Shown here: one piece after another, positions 33,740-41,234 of the stretch
Numbering within the stretch: the stretch's first letter is position 1
Layout of the letters: each line of letters starts with the position of its first letter
Assembly (NCBI RefSeq): GCF_016862455.1
Contig: NZ_BOMZ01000063.1
Location: forward strand, 1-64,000
Direction of reading: 5' to 3'
Origin: Actinoplanes utahensis
GTDB lineage: Bacteria; Actinomycetota; Actinomycetes; Mycobacteriales; Micromonosporaceae
Length of the DNA stretch: 64,000 nucleotides
Made by a program: the position numbers and the translations under genes
The notes under the pieces: generated by a model
Seen by the model: the letters and a program-made list of their open reading frames with translations, nothing else
Database searches by the model: none
Told to the model about the DNA's origin: nothing

Positions 33740-34312
33740 GTGAGCCGTTACCGTGGTGCCGTGTACGAGACGAGCGGTCCGACCTCCTCCGGCCAGCCGA
33801 GCGACATGCCGGCCGGGGAAGCCGGTGGTGTGGTGCGCGACCGGGACGCCGGGGGCCGGGCGAAGAACGCCCGCCCGCGTGACGGTCTGGGCCGGCCGCT
33901 GCCCCGGGGCATGACCGGGATCCCGACGACGCCCGAGGATCTGGTGCTGCCGCCGGCGGAGGCGCTGCGGGAAGCGGGCCGGCTGCTCGGGGAGGGGCGG
34001 CCGTTCCACGCGCACGAGGTCCTCGAGGGCACCTGGAAGGCGGCCGGCGACGACGAGCGGGAGCTGTGGCGGGGGCTCGCGCAGCTGGCGGTCGGTATCA
34101 CCCACGCCCGCCGCGGCAACGCGACCGGTGCGATCAGCCTGCTCACCCGGGCCGCGGACCGGATCGAGCCGTTCGGCCCGGACGCTCCGCACGATGTCGC
34201 CGTGCCGGGTCTGGTGGCCTGGGCCCGTGGCACGATCGCCCGTCTCGAAGCGGGCACGCCGATCGCCGCGGCCGAGTTCGCACCGGCGCTGGTGGTTCAG
34301 ACCAGGCCCTGA
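33740..34312 (+). CDS. DUF309 family protein
   Basis: The conserved core FHAHEVLEGTWKAAGDDERE followed by LWRGLAQLAVGITHARRGN is the DUF309 signature, a small all-helical fold with a conserved His/Glu/Trp face and unknown biochemical role. The first 60 residues are a low-complexity Gly/Pro/Arg-rich leader of doubtful status; translation may begin later. The GTG at 33740 is the furthest upstream start with any purine-rich support. The 3' end overlaps the convergent epimerase gene by 16 bp. Confidence 0.8.
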   Translation: MSRYRGAVYETSGPTSSGQPSDMPAGEAGGVVRDRDAGGRAKNARPRDGLGRPLPRGMTGIPTTPEDLVLPPAEALREAGRLLGEGRPFHAHEVLEGTWKAAGDDERELWRGLAQLAVGITHARRGNATGAISLLTRAADRIEPFGPDAPHDVAVPGLVAWARGTIARLEAGTPIAAAEFAPALVVQTRP

Positions 34313-35256
34313 GCGCGCAGCCATCGGCCGGTGCGCGACATGCCCTCGGTCAGGTCGATCGCCGGTTCATAGCCGAGCAGGTGGCGGGCCTTGGCAATGG
34401 AGTAGGTGCCGGTACGGGCGAAGTAGCGCATCGAGATCGCGTTGACCTCGGTGGGGCCGCCGGTCAGCCGGATCGCGCGGCCCATCGCTTCGGCCACCGC
34501 CACCGCGGCCGCCGTCGGGGCCACCAGCGGGCCGCGTCTGCCCAGCATCCGGTAGTAGTGGCCGAAGAACTCGCGGCACGGCACGCCGACCCCGCCGGTC
34601 AGGGTGAAGATCTGGCCGTCGGCCGGGGGAGACATGGCCAGTTCGAGACCGGTGACCAGGTCGTCGACGTAGACCGGGCTGAACACCCCGTTGCCCATGG
34701 CCGGCAGCAGGAACCGGTTCTTCTTGATCAACTGGACCGGGAGCACGGTCCACGGGCGTGAGCCCGGCCCGTACACGTCACCGGGCCGCACGATGGTCGC
34801 CGCGATCTCGCCGGCCGCGTGGGCCTGCAGCACCACCTGTTCACCGGCGATCTTCGTGTCGACGTACGGGTTGCCGTCCGGGCGCACCGGGTGGTCCTCG
34901 GTCACCCCGTCCGGGAAGCCCAGGTCGGAGAAGGCGCGGATGGACGACAGGTGCACGAACCGGGTGGCGCCCGCGCGCACCGCCGCGTCCAGCACCGTGC
35001 GGGTCCCGGCGACGTTGACCCGCCACTGGCCGTCCAGGCCGACCGCGTTCGACACCACCGCGGCCGTGTGCACGACCAGGTCGGCGCCGGTCATCGCCCG
35101 CTGCCACGGCCCGTCCGCCGTGATGTCGCCGGCGACGATCCCGCCGGCGTCGTCCGGGCGCAGATCCACCCCGCCGACGGTGTGCCCCGCGGCGCGCAGC
35201 CGGGCGGTCAGAGCCCGCGCGATGAACCCGCCCGCCCCGGTGATGAAGACCTTCAC
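34297..35256 (-). CDS. NAD-dependent epimerase/dehydratase
   Basis: Extended short-chain dehydrogenase of 319 residues. The dinucleotide fold begins KVFITGAGGFIARAL (GxxGxxA), with Asp in VDLRPDD suggesting NAD preference. VHLSS and YVDTK give the catalytic Ser and Tyr-Lys pair, and SPVYVDDLVTGLELA the usual mid-region. Related proteins act on nucleotide sugars, sterols or flavonoid-like substrates (3-beta-HSD branch). The GTG at 35254-35256 is preferred because AAGG lies eight bases upstream; a TTG two codons earlier is possible. No sugar-biosynthesis partner is adjacent, so the substrate is open. Confidence 0.85.
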   Translation of the reverse strand: MKVFITGAGGFIARALTARLRAAGHTVGGVDLRPDDAGGIVAGDITADGPWQRAMTGADLVVHTAAVVSNAVGLDGQWRVNVAGTRTVLDAAVRAGATRFVHLSSIRAFSDLGFPDGVTEDHPVRPDGNPYVDTKIAGEQVVLQAHAAGEIAATIVRPGDVYGPGSRPWTVLPVQLIKKNRFLLPAMGNGVFSPVYVDDLVTGLELAMSPPADGQIFTLTGGVGVPCREFFGHYYRMLGRRGPLVAPTAAAVAVAEAMGRAIRLTGGPTEVNAISMRYFARTGTYSIAKARHLLGYEPAIDLTEGMSRTGRWLRAQGLV

Positions 35257-35312
35257 ATTCAAGACCTTAATTGGGTACGGGTGAGCGCGCTCCTCCGTAC
35301 ACCGAGAAGGTC

Positions 35313-36803
35313 TCAAGAGACCGCCACGTCGTCGAACCAGACGGTGCCCTTGTTGTCGCCGGACTTGAGGTGCAACTGGACACCCGCGGCGCCGGCCGGG
35401 GCGGTGGCGTTCACGACCAGCTTCGTCCAGCTCGTGGTGCCGGCCGGCAGCCGGTTCGAGCTGTGCTGCCCGATCCACTCGCCGTCGGCGCCGAACCAGC
35501 TCAGCGTGATCTCCGTGGTCCCGGTCGCGGAAGCGCCGCGGGCGAACGCCTCGGCCCGCCACTTGTGTCCGGCCTGCACCGGGGTGATCGGGGAGGTGAG
35601 CAGCGACGGCAGCCCGGCGTCGGTCCGGCCGGTCCCGCTGAACCGCACCGCCTGCTTGCCGGTCCGGGCCGTCCCGGAGACGATCGTGGCCGCGCCGGCC
35701 CGGGTCAGGTTGGCCCGCCAGGGCGAGTTCCCGGTGGCCGCCTCGAAACTCAGGTCGAGCACGTTGTTCGGGGTGGCGCCGCGGGTCCACGCGTCGCGGA
35801 CCACGGTGGCCGCGAGTTTCGGGGTGCCGTCGGCGCGGTGCAGGCCGAACCGGTACTGGGCGGGCTTCGTCGACACCGACGAGTTCTTCGGGATCGCCCC
35901 GGCCGCGAAGTCGGTGAGCGTCCACGGCGACACCGAGCCGACCTGCGCCTCACGGGCGGCCCGGAACACCCGGGCCAGGAACGCCGCCTGCTCGCCCTCG
36001 CTGTCCTCGGCGGTGCTCAGACCGGTCTCGCCGATCACGATCGGGGTCGGCGCGACCGCGGCCTGCGCCTTGCGGATCTCGGCGAGGGCCCGTTCCGAGG
36101 CGCCGTAGAAGTGGAAGTCGTAGTAGTCCAGCGGGGTTCCCGCGAGCGCCTTCTTGATCTTCGCCATGCCGGGGGAGCCGGTCGCGCCGTCCACCGACAG
36201 GGTCAGCGGCATGGTCGGGGCGGCGGCACGGACCGCCGGGATCAGCCGGCGCACCCAGGCGACGGCGGCGGCGTCACCGGGCTGGAACTCGTTCTTCAGC
36301 TCGACGGCGATCACCCGCGGGTCGGACGCGTACGGGGCGATGACCGCTTTCGCCCAGGCGATGCTGCGGGCGGCGTCGGAGTAGCCGTCCCACCAGTCGA
36401 ACAGGGTCAGCTTGACGGTCATCCCGTGCTTGTCCGCGAGACCGACGAACTTCTGCAGGCGGTCGGCGTACACCCGCTGGGGCTGGGGGTAACCGAAAGC
36501 CTGCGGGAAGACGATGACCCGCACGTTGTCCGCGCCCAGCGCGGCGGCCTTCTTGAGGTCGGCGTCGATGCGGGTGGCGTCGAAACCGGTCCACATCGCC
36601 GACCAGGCGGCGTTCGAGGGGTAGTAGTTGATGCTCCTGGCGGTCCGCACCGCCGCCAGCCGGCCCGCGAGAGTCGGGGCGGCGCTCGCGGTGGCCGACG
36701 TCTTCACGGTGGCGCCGCCGGCGTGCGCGGGCGCCCACGGAAAAGCCGTGGCCAGCAGGAGCGCGGAGACCAGGACGGAAGCGCGGGAGCGGGCGCTGCG
36801 CAT
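35313..36803 (-). CDS. Secreted glycoside hydrolase (GH5-like) with C-terminal carbohydrate-binding module
   Basis: Exported enzyme of 496 residues. The signal peptide (ASVLVSALLLATAFPWAPAH) is followed by a TIM-barrel with clan GH-A features: VELKNEF supplies the acid/base Glu after Asn, and IVIGETGLST the nucleophile Glu. The C-terminal 170 residues form a beta-sandwich module (SFEAATGNSPWRANLTRAGA to GTVWFDDVAVS) like CBM families that bind polysaccharide. It is likely a mannanase- or glucanase-type endoglycosidase. The ATG at 36801-36803 begins MRSARSRASV. It stands alone, about 180 bp downstream of the patatin gene. Confidence 0.82.
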   Translation of the reverse strand: MRSARSRASVLVSALLLATAFPWAPAHAGGATVKTSATASAAPTLAGRLAAVRTARSINYYPSNAAWSAMWTGFDATRIDADLKKAAALGADNVRVIVFPQAFGYPQPQRVYADRLQKFVGLADKHGMTVKLTLFDWWDGYSDAARSIAWAKAVIAPYASDPRVIAVELKNEFQPGDAAAVAWVRRLIPAVRAAAPTMPLTLSVDGATGSPGMAKIKKALAGTPLDYYDFHFYGASERALAEIRKAQAAVAPTPIVIGETGLSTAEDSEGEQAAFLARVFRAAREAQVGSVSPWTLTDFAAGAIPKNSSVSTKPAQYRFGLHRADGTPKLAATVVRDAWTRGATPNNVLDLSFEAATGNSPWRANLTRAGAATIVSGTARTGKQAVRFSGTGRTDAGLPSLLTSPITPVQAGHKWRAEAFARGASATGTTEITLSWFGADGEWIGQHSSNRLPAGTTSWTKLVVNATAPAGAAGVQLHLKSGDNKGTVWFDDVAVS

Positions 36804-36946
36804 GGCGGGGGAGGCCTTTCTCGCCAGGTTGCATTTCCGGAACGCCTCTCTTTCGGCTTCCCGCCCGGCTGATGGCAGCGCTTCACTGAGTGCGACCGGG
36901 TTGCGGTTCGTTTCCTCGCCGGTACACCGGTCGCCGCAGGTCCTCC

Positions 36947-37006
36947 AGGACCACACCTCTTCTTTAGGACCACACCGCGCTTCTTTAGGACCACACCTCG
37001 CGCACC
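36947..37006. repeat. Threefold repeat of the patatin gene's 3' end
   Basis: AGGACCACACC recurs at 36947, 36966 and 36987 with TTCTTT between the copies. The right-most copy contains the last codons and the TAA stop of the patatin-like gene; the other two lie just past the stop. This looks like a short tandem duplication of a gene end. Confidence 0.8.
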
Positions 37007-37812
37007 GCATCGGCGAGCGTCTCGGCCTGGCGCAGCCCGGCGCGGACCGAATCCGGTCGCCGGGCCGGGTCCATGAAGCTCTGCCCGAACGCCTCGATCG
37101 ACGCCCGGTCCGGCTCGATCAGCAGCGTCCGGCCGGCGCCGGTCTCCGCCATCTCGGCGACGATCCGGTCCCGGCTGAGGAACGCCAGCGGCGCGATCAC
37201 CACCAGGCGGTCCACGCCGGTGGCCAGATCGGCCCCGGCGCCGAAGCGCACCCCGCCGTCCATGTATCGGCGGTCCCCGATGGTGACCGGCGGCATCAGT
37301 CCCGGCACGGCACAGCTGGCCGCGACGGCGTGCAGCAGCGGCGCCCCGGAGTCCGCGTCGAGCACCACGTCCCGCCCGTCCGCGGTGTCCACGACCACCA
37401 CCCGCAGCGCGCTCGACGGCCAGTCGCCGACCGGCAGCAGCGACCGCATCCGCGCCAGATAGCGCTCCTCGTCCGCAGTGGACGCGGCGAGCGCCATCGC
37501 TCCCACCTGGGCCCGCGCCTGCTGGGCCGGCACCGACGGGTCGGCCAGCACCGCCATCGCCGCCATCCAGTCGTCGTTGCCGGACCGGGGCGCGGCCTGC
37601 CGCGGGGCCACCTCGTGCTCCTGCCGGGCCACCGCCTGCTCCAGGTCCACACCGGCGGTGAGCAGGGTGCCGACCACCGAACCGGCCGAGGTGCCGATGA
37701 CCGTGTCGGCGTCGCCGAGCGGGACACCGGCCCGCTGCAGCCCGCAGAGCAACCCGAGATGCCACGCGATGCCGGTCACGCCACCGCCGCCGAGAACCAG
37801 AGCCTTCTTCAC
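36985..37812 (-). CDS. Patatin-like phospholipase
   Basis: Lipid acyl hydrolase of 275 residues. The oxyanion loop is LGGGGVTG (7-14), the nucleophile elbow GTSAG with Ser42, and the catalytic Asp is in YMDGGVR. No signal peptide is present, so it is cytoplasmic or peripheral. The ATG at 37810-37812 begins MKKALVLGGG, matching the family start. Patatin domains occur both in lipid turnover and as membrane-degrading immune effectors; nothing beside it (no cyclase, no sensor) suggests the latter here. Its last codons are tandemly repeated downstream. Confidence 0.9.
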   Translation of the reverse strand: MKKALVLGGGGVTGIAWHLGLLCGLQRAGVPLGDADTVIGTSAGSVVGTLLTAGVDLEQAVARQEHEVAPRQAAPRSGNDDWMAAMAVLADPSVPAQQARAQVGAMALAASTADEERYLARMRSLLPVGDWPSSALRVVVVDTADGRDVVLDADSGAPLLHAVAASCAVPGLMPPVTIGDRRYMDGGVRFGAGADLATGVDRLVVIAPLAFLSRDRIVAEMAETGAGRTLLIEPDRASIEAFGQSFMDPARRPDSVRAGLRQAETLADAVREVWS

Positions 37813-37855
37813 GATCCGGAACGGTAGCGACCTCGCCCGTCCCGCGAAAGACCCG

Positions 37856-37910
37856 AGGGCTCATCTGGTGAACCACGCCTCGCACTTGGGTGGCCCACCA
37901 GATAAGCCCT
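37856..37910. terminator. Hairpin downstream of the small membrane protein gene
   Basis: A 15-bp stem with one mismatch (AGGGCTCATCTGGTG at 37856-37870 and its partner at 37896-37910) and a 25-base loop. It overlaps the stop region of the gene ending at 37909 and precedes the patatin start, so it can separate the two transcripts. The large loop could also make it a protein-binding dyad. Confidence 0.5.
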
Positions 37911-38214
37911 AGGAGGTGGCCATCCGGATCAGGGCGTTGCCGCCGAGCAGCAGCACGTCCGCCCCGGCGACCAGAGCCATGCTGCGGTTGAGCAGGCGGG
38001 CGGCCAGTTCCGGGTCGGAGCCGGTGGTCAGGCCCCGGACGGCGTAGAAGATCGCCGCCAGGACCAGCGGGATGCCGCCGATCAGCAGGAGGCCGACCTG
38101 GCCCGGGGTCTTCCCGCCGATCACCAGCAGGGTCACCATCACCGTCGGCACGATGCCGAAGAACACCACGGCGAGTACCGCGTACCAGCGCAGCGGCCCG
38201 ATCGAGTCAGCCAT
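37909..38214 (-). CDS. Small integral membrane protein, 101 residues
   Basis: The ATG at 38212-38214 (MADSIGPLRWYAVLAVV) has AAAGGTGG upstream. Two clear membrane helices (VLAVVFFGIVPTVMVTLLVI and VGLLLIGGIPLVLAAIFYAV) and a weaker third (VAGADVLLLGGNALI) are visible. It has no catalytic motif and no recognised family. It is divergent from the tRNA gene about 190 bp away. Confidence 0.7.
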   Translation of the reverse strand: MADSIGPLRWYAVLAVVFFGIVPTVMVTLLVIGGKTPGQVGLLLIGGIPLVLAAIFYAVRGLTTGSDPELAARLLNRSMALVAGADVLLLGGNALIRMATS

Positions 38215-38402
38215 TGTCCACCTTTCAACCCGCAGGATCTTAGCCGTGCCCGGGGGCGGAACCGTTTGCCGGTGCCTGATGGCGCTTCTAGTCTTCGGTT
38301 CGGTTCCCGCCGCGCTCGCGAGAGGCGGCACTTTCGTAACGGATCGTCCTTGCCGGGGCATGAGAGCATCGAGCTGAATCCATCCGGCGAGACGCACCAC
38401 CT

Positions 38403-38477
38403 GGCGCGGTGGACGTATTGGTAGAGTCGCCCGGCTTTCACCCGGGACATGTGCGGGTTCGAGTCCCGTCCGCGCTG
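38403..38477 (+). tRNA. tRNA-Glu (UUC), atypical body
   Basis: A 75-base cloverleaf folds by hand: acceptor GGCGCGG with CCGCGCT (terminal G-U), a three-bp D stem GAC/GTC with GG in the loop, anticodon arm CCCGG-CTTTCAC-CCGGG giving anticodon TTC, a six-base variable region, T arm GCGGG-TTCGAGT-CCCGT and discriminator G. CCA is not encoded. The sequence differs markedly from usual actinobacterial tRNA-Glu as I know it. It could be a secondary isoacceptor or a tRNA with a special role. Confidence 0.8.
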
Positions 38478-38531
38478 CCCACCCGACGGATGGACTTCCC
38501 TGTGCAGTCCCTGAATACTCCGGAGATGCAT

Positions 38532-40097
38532 GTGAATACGGGGGACAGCTCCGCTGGTCGACCTGCTGAAGTCGTCGTCGAACTGACCGAGGCAGAGGCC
38601 GTCACCGGCGCGCCGAAGACGATCGCGACACCGCCCGACGGCACGCCCGTCACGATCTACTTTCCACCGGGCGCCCGTGACGGCCTGGTGGTGAACGTGG
38701 ACGTGCCGGTGGTCGACCCGGCCACCGGCACCACGTCCACCCGCCCCGTGGCCGTGGCCATCCGGGTGCTGCCCGGCGGCCCGGTTCCCGGTGTCCCCGT
38801 CTCCGGCGGCCCCGTTCCGGGTTTCCCGGTCTCCGGCGGCCCGGTCTCCGGCGGCCCGGTCTCCGGCGGCCCGGTCTCCGGCGGCCCGGTTCCGGGTTTC
38901 CCGGTCTCCGGCGGGCCCGTCTCCGGTGGACCGGTCCCCGGCGGCCACCCGCAGTACGGGCCGCCGGCGCCGCCCGGATATCCCCAGCCCGGATACCAGC
39001 AGCCGGGCTACCAGCAGCCCGGCTACCCGCCGCAGCCCGGGTACCCCCAGCCCGGCTTCCCGCCGCCCGGTTTCGCCGGGGCCACACCCGCGCCGAGCCG
39101 CTTCGGCACCCGCGCCAAGGTCGTCGCGGGCGCGCTGGGCGTCCTCCTGATCGGCGGTCTGTGCCTGGTGCCCACCCTGTTCCGGGACAGCAAGGCCGAG
39201 ACCACCGGTGGCACCGGCACGACCACCAGCACCACGGACTCCGGCACGACCACCACCCCGCCGACCGAGCAGGCCGCCGCCCCCACGACGCCGCCGCTCG
39301 ATCCCGCCGCCTTCCAGGCCGCGCTGAGCGCTTCCGACGGGAAGCTGTCCGCCGCGGTCAAGAGCCTCTACCAGGCCACCTCGCCGAAGGCCGTGGCCAC
39401 CGCCGCCGACGCCCTGGCCGGGACGATCCGTACCGAGTCGTCCAATCTGTCCGGCCTGACGGCGCCGGACGGGGCCGGTTCCGCGCACCGTGACCTGGTC
39501 TCCGCCCTCGACGGCATGGAGCGTGAACTGTCCGCGGTCACCAGCGCCGCCGAGAGCCGAGAGGTGTGCACCGGTGGCGCCGCCAGCGCGTCGCTCAGCC
39601 GGGCCGGCGCGGCCGCGGACCTGCGCAGCGCGATCACCGCACTGGGCGCCGCCGACCCCGCTGCGAAATACCGCTTCGGCGCGTGGCTGCAGGGGGTCAC
39701 CAAGGATCAGAACCGGCGCAAGCCGAACGCGACCTACCTGTCCCGGACCACCGGCGGCAGCGGCCAGCTCAAGGTGGACAACGGCAACTCGACGGACACC
39801 GTGGTCAACCTGGTGAAGCCGGGCACCAGGAAGCCGGCGGTCTCGGTCTACATCCACGGCCGGCAGAAGGTCACCACCAGCCGGATCAAGGACGGCACGT
39901 ACCAGATCTTCATCGCGTCCGGCTCGGACTGGGACGGCAAGCGTTTCACCCGGAACTGCTCGTTCAGCAAGTTCGACGACAGCTTCGCCTTCCGCACCAC
40001 CTCCCGGCAGTTCACGATCTGGGAGATCAGCCTCAAGGAGACGCTGGGCGGCAACGCGTCCTCGTCCGACGTGGACCCGGACGCGTTCCCGAGCTGA
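38532..40097 (+). CDS. Membrane protein with DnaJ-CTD-like N-terminus and Pro/Gly repeats
   Basis: A protein of about 521 residues. The cytosolic N-terminus (VVELTEAEAVTGAPKTIATP, then FPPGARDGLVVNVDVPV) resembles the substrate-binding C-terminal domain of DnaJ. A repeat region follows (GGPVSGGPVSGG, then PGYQQPGYPPQPGYPQPGF), then one membrane helix (VVAGALGVLLIGGLCLVPTL) and a Thr-rich linker. The extracellular helical/beta domain has two probable cysteines. No J domain is present. The start is uncertain: the GTG at 38532 has GGAG six bases upstream; ATGs at 38490 and 38526 are in frame. The function may be a membrane-tethered chaperone or a surface protein. Confidence 0.7.
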   Translation: MNTGDSSAGRPAEVVVELTEAEAVTGAPKTIATPPDGTPVTIYFPPGARDGLVVNVDVPVVDPATGTTSTRPVAVAIRVLPGGPVPGVPVSGGPVPGFPVSGGPVSGGPVSGGPVSGGPVPGFPVSGGPVSGGPVPGGHPQYGPPAPPGYPQPGYQQPGYQQPGYPPQPGYPQPGFPPPGFAGATPAPSRFGTRAKVVAGALGVLLIGGLCLVPTLFRDSKAETTGGTGTTTSTTDSGTTTTPPTEQAAAPTTPPLDPAAFQAALSASDGKLSAAVKSLYQATSPKAVATAADALAGTIRTESSNLSGLTAPDGAGSAHRDLVSALDGMERELSAVTSAAESREVCTGGAASASLSRAGAAADLRSAITALGAADPAAKYRFGAWLQGVTKDQNRRKPNATYLSRTTGGSGQLKVDNGNSTDTVVNLVKPGTRKPAVSVYIHGRQKVTTSRIKDGTYQIFIASGSDWDGKRFTRNCSFSKFDDSFAFRTTSRQFTIWEISLKETLGGNASSSDVDPDAFPS

Positions 40098-40109
40098 CGC
40101 GTCGCCCGG

Positions 40110-40232
40110 TCAGGTCCGGGGCGGGAACTCCGCGGCCGGCTTCGGTTCGCCGAAGCGCGTGACGGCCGGGATCCCGTCCCCGGCGACCGTCGACATCGCC
40201 GGGGCGTACGGCTCGCCGCGGAACCACACCAC
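40110..40232 (-). CDS. Possible small ORF after the SRPBCC gene
   Basis: A 40-residue frame from tandem GTGs at 40227-40232 reads VVWFRGEPYAPAMSTVAGDG and then IPAVTRFGEPKPAAEFPPRT. Its regular codon structure looks coding. It begins 21 bp after the stop of the SRPBCC gene on the same strand, so it may be a translated operon tail or the C-terminal remnant of a lost gene. No family is recognised. Confidence 0.3.
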   Translation of the reverse strand: MVWFRGEPYAPAMSTVAGDGIPAVTRFGEPKPAAEFPPRT

Positions 40233-40253
40233 CGCGGCGGGCCGGGAGGCGGG

Positions 40254-40733
40254 TCAGCGCTGGGCGTCGAAGTGCTCCTTCATGGCGGGGAAGTAGTCGC
40301 CGAAGTCCGGGGCGGGCCGGCCGTCGCGGGCGGCGACCAGCGCATCGAGGTAGAACTCCCAGCCGGGGCCGACCTCGCCGAGACTCTCGGTGCCGGTCAG
40401 GTGCTGGGTGAAGCGGAGCTCGGTGACGCCGTCGCTCTCGGACAGGGTCAGGTCGAGGTGCCAGGCGCCGTAGTCGTCGACGGCGGACAGGGCCAGCCGG
40501 CGTGGCGGCTCGCAGGCGTCGATCGTCATGTCCATCCAGGGTTTGCCCTCCTCGAGCGCCATCTGCACCTTGATGGTGTGGCCGGGGGCCGCGTCGCCCT
40601 GCCAGGGGCCGAACCAGCGGGCGGTGTGTTCGGATTCGGTCACGCTGGCCCAGACGTCGTCGATGGGCGCCTGGAACGTCCGAGTGAGGACGAGGGCGTC
40701 GCCGAACAGGCGGCCGGTGGGCGTGGGGCTCAT
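40254..40733 (-). CDS. SRPBCC/AHSA1-type protein
   Basis: A 159-residue START-like fold of the activator-of-Hsp90-homologue (AHSA1) branch. The N-terminus has LTRTFQAPIDDVWASVTESE and WFGPWQG, the middle DMTIDACEPPRRLALSAVDD, and the C-terminus GPGWEFYLDALVAARDG, all typical. Such proteins bind hydrophobic small molecules and very often sit beside an ArsR regulator. Its ATG overlaps the ArsR stop by four bases, so the two are a translationally coupled pair. Ligand unknown. Confidence 0.9.
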   Translation of the reverse strand: MSPTPTGRLFGDALVLTRTFQAPIDDVWASVTESEHTARWFGPWQGDAAPGHTIKVQMALEEGKPWMDMTIDACEPPRRLALSAVDDYGAWHLDLTLSESDGVTELRFTQHLTGTESLGEVGPGWEFYLDALVAARDGRPAPDFGDYFPAMKEHFDAQR

Positions 40734-41185
40734 GCTGTCTCCTCCGTCAATGGCTTCACTTCTGCGAGCCGATCTCCCGCGAGCCGATCCCCGCCGAGCC
40801 GATCTCGGGCTCCGGCGAGCCCTTCTTTCGCGAGCCGTTCTCCCGCCAGCCGGGAACGGCGGGTGCGGTGGACCTCGGTCTCCAGGGCGTCGAAGTGGTG
40901 CTGCCAGCCGGACGGGCGGGTCAGCCGGCCCAGCCAGCCGGTCAGCTCCTCCAACGGCCCGGTGTCCAGGGTGTAGACCCGGCGGCGGCCGTCAGCGGTG
41001 TCGTGGACCAGGCCCGCGTCGCGCAGCACTCGCAGGTGACGGCTGACGGCGGGCCGGCTGATCGAGAACCGGCCGGCGATCTGGCCGGCGGTCAGCGTCT
41101 CGTCGCGCAGCATCAGCAGGATCTCCCGCCGCACCGGATCGGCGAGCGCGCCGGCCACCTCGTCCACGCCGAAAGCGTAACCCAT
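40730..41185 (-). CDS. ArsR-type regulator with repeat tail
   Basis: A winged-helix repressor of 151 residues: LADPVRREILLMLRDETLTA, then IAGRFSISRPAVSRHLRVLR and the wing DGRRRVYTLD. There is no metal-binding ELCVCDL motif, so it is not a metal sensor of the classical type. The last 40 residues are a charged repeat of the RLAGERLAKEGLAG and RLGGDRLAGDRLAE kind, encoded by imperfect tandem DNA repeats. The ATG (41183-41185) lies at the centre of a perfect 32-bp palindrome, implying tight autoregulation. It is coupled to the downstream AHSA1-like gene. Confidence 0.9.
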   Translation of the reverse strand: MGYAFGVDEVAGALADPVRREILLMLRDETLTAGQIAGRFSISRPAVSRHLRVLRDAGLVHDTADGRRRVYTLDTGPLEELTGWLGRLTRPSGWQHHFDALETEVHRTRRSRLAGERLAKEGLAGARDRLGGDRLAGDRLAEVKPLTEETA

Positions 41186-41200
41186 GGGTTACGCTTTCGG
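41169..41200. promoter_or_regulatory. Perfect 32-bp palindrome over the ArsR start codon
   Basis: The sequence from 41169 to 41200 is fully self-complementary, with half-site CCGAAAGCGTAACCCA and centre CCATGG, which contains the ATG. As DNA it is an ideal dimer operator; as RNA it would be a hairpin burying the start codon. Because of the symmetry, an ATG also faces the opposite strand. Confidence 0.8.
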
Positions 41201-41234
41201 TGAGAATCGGAGGGCATTCCGGGGGTACGCATCG

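Noticed and set aside
36985..37812. Patatin as CBASS-type effector
   Set aside because: No cyclase, sensor or ancillary defence gene lies beside it; a lipid-metabolism role is as likely.
38409..38531. Upstream extension of the DnaJ-like gene across the tRNA
   Set aside because: The frame passes through the tRNA; starts after the tRNA with a ribosome-binding site are better.
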